Shown here: positions 62,975-64,000 of the stretch, piece after piece | Numbering within the stretch: the stretch's first letter is position 1 | Layout of the letters: each line of letters begins with the position of its first letter | DNA from: Galaxea fascicularis | Taxonomy: Eukaryota; Cnidaria; Anthozoa; Scleractinia; Euphylliidae | Assembly: GCA_948470475.1 (NCBI GenBank) | Contig: OX419341.1 | Coordinates: forward strand, 12,043,806 to 12,107,805 | Direction of reading: 5' to 3' | DNA: 64,000 nt | The notes under the pieces: generated by a model | Databases searched by the model: none | What the model was told of the DNA's origin: nothing | The model's input: only the letters and a program-made list of their open reading frames with translations | Position numbers and translations under genes: made by a program

Positions 62975-64000
62975 CTTGTTCGTTTTGTTGTTAGGTGTTA
63001 TTCAATATTTCAAATCTATGCGCATTTCGAAACGTTTTTGGATGGTTACGATGTTTCTTTCACAAGACATAACGTCAATTTTAAATTAATATCTCTAAAT
63101 GTTCGAGGGATTCGTTCTGCAACGAAGAGGAAAGCACTTCTTCTTTGGCTAAATAAACAGAAAGCTGATATTGTGTTTCTGCAAGAAACATATAGCACAA
63201 AGGAAGTGGAGCCAGTATGGAATAGGCAGTGGAAAGGTAAGATGTTTTATTCACATGGGACCAATCATAGTTGCGGGGTGTTGGTGTTGGTAAGAGATGA
63301 TCTAGAATTCAAACTCAATTCTTCGAGAACTGACGACAAGGGCCGTTTTATCTTGATTTATGCAACTGTGCAAGGTTCACAATTTTTGTTCGTGAATGTT
63401 TATTCGCCAAACAAGGTTCACGATCAATGTTCTTTTTTCAATAATTTGAATAGCCTCCTAGAAAATTATTATAACAATGTGGAACAACAAATTGTTTTGG
63501 GAGGTGATTTTAATGTTGCTCTCAGCACAGACCTTGACTGTTCTGGGGGCAATCCAACAAAGAAAGATTCTGTAAGTTGCATTCAAAATATTTGTTGTAA
63601 TTTTGATTTGGTAGATATCTGGCGGGCACGAAATTCTGATTGTAAACGCTTTACTTGGAGGCAAAAAACTCCGTTCATACAACGACGATTAGACTATTGG
63701 CTGATTAGCGACTCGTATCAAGAAGAGGTTGAAAGAGTGGATATCATTCCATCTATTAATTCTGGTCACTCGGCGATTGTTCTCCATTTCGATAGTATTG
63801 AGAAGCAAAAATTTGGTCCTTCTTATTGGAAGTTCAATGCCAGTTTACCGGAGGACTCGGAATTTATATTGATAATTAACCAGAAGGTACCAGACTGGCG
63901 CGAGGAGTTTTCAGACGTTAGTGATAAACGAGTGCTTTGGGGCTTGATCAAATATAGAATAAGACAAGTCACAATTAAATATAGTAAGGAAAAAGCGCGT
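62975..64000 (+). CDS. L1/Tx1-like LINE ORF2, endonuclease domain (truncated by window end)
   Basis: An open frame with no stop from 62975 to the last base. The apurinic-type endonuclease begins about 63086: LISLNVRGIRSATKRKALLL, ADIVFLQETYS (catalytic Glu), CGVLVLVRDDLEF, FLFVNVYSPN, VLGGDFNVALS (Asp-x-Asn), RFTWRQ, RRLDYWLISD and SGHSAIVLHF (Ser-Gly-His). All catalytic motifs of the family are present. The reverse transcriptase should follow outside the window. No in-frame ATG stands clearly at the domain start. The open frame suggests a relatively young copy despite the ORF1 shift. Confidence 0.8.

Overview
The window is animal nuclear DNA: genes split by GT-AG introns, AT-rich spacers and dense transposon debris. 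Penelope-like elements with hammerhead-like motifs, a Polinton/Maverick relic, tRNA-derived SINEs, foldback MITEs and tandem CUB-transmembrane genes together point to an anthozoan cnidarian, probably a stony coral or relative. That placement is inferred from repeat and gene content and was not tested by any search.

Layout, left to right. (1) 1-5.5 kb: decayed Polinton/Maverick, with a rightward integrase and a leftward protein-primed type B DNA polymerase, both broken. (2) 5.5-7.7 kb: an unclassified dispersed repeat and the 3' end of a LINE. (3) 7.8-10.6 kb, + strand: CUB gene 1 (CUB, CUB, transmembrane exons), with a SINE in its last intron. (4) 11.2-20 kb: a Penelope GIY-YIG fragment with a hammerhead-like motif, a 1.4-kb terminal-inverted-repeat element carrying a zinc-knuckle ORF and a RecQ-like helicase fragment, foldback MITEs, two minisatellites and tandem tRNA-like units. 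(5) 21.3-32.2 kb, + strand: CUB gene 2 (signal peptide, CUB, CUB, transmembrane), whose 6.4-kb intron holds three more Penelope fragments. (6) 35-55.6 kb, - strand: a plasma-membrane Ca2+-ATPase (PMCA/ATP2B-like) gene. (7) 59.5-60.7 kb, - strand: the last three exons of a second PMCA paralogue in head-to-tail tandem. (8) 61.3-64 kb: tandem 250-bp tRNA-like units and the 5' half of an L1/Tx1-like LINE that runs off the window.

The most notable object is the 35-55.6 kb gene. All its exons are open and join in phase, and it keeps the PMCA fold, ten predicted membrane segments, the M4 and M6 Ca2+-ligand motifs and a calmodulin-binding-like tail. Yet the three signature catalytic motifs are changed: the phosphorylated Asp is Gly (CGKTGVLT), the actuator TGES is NGRA, and TGDGxND is TASGVND. 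It also has two nucleotide-binding-domain exon cassettes, each compatible in phase with the same flanking exons. It reads as a conserved pseudo-pump with duplicated or alternative N-domains, next to a paralogue whose catalytic exons lie outside the window.

The two CUB genes share a plan of phase 1-1 CUB exons, a transmembrane helix and a short tail, so they are probably tandem duplicates encoding small cell-surface receptors or adhesion proteins.
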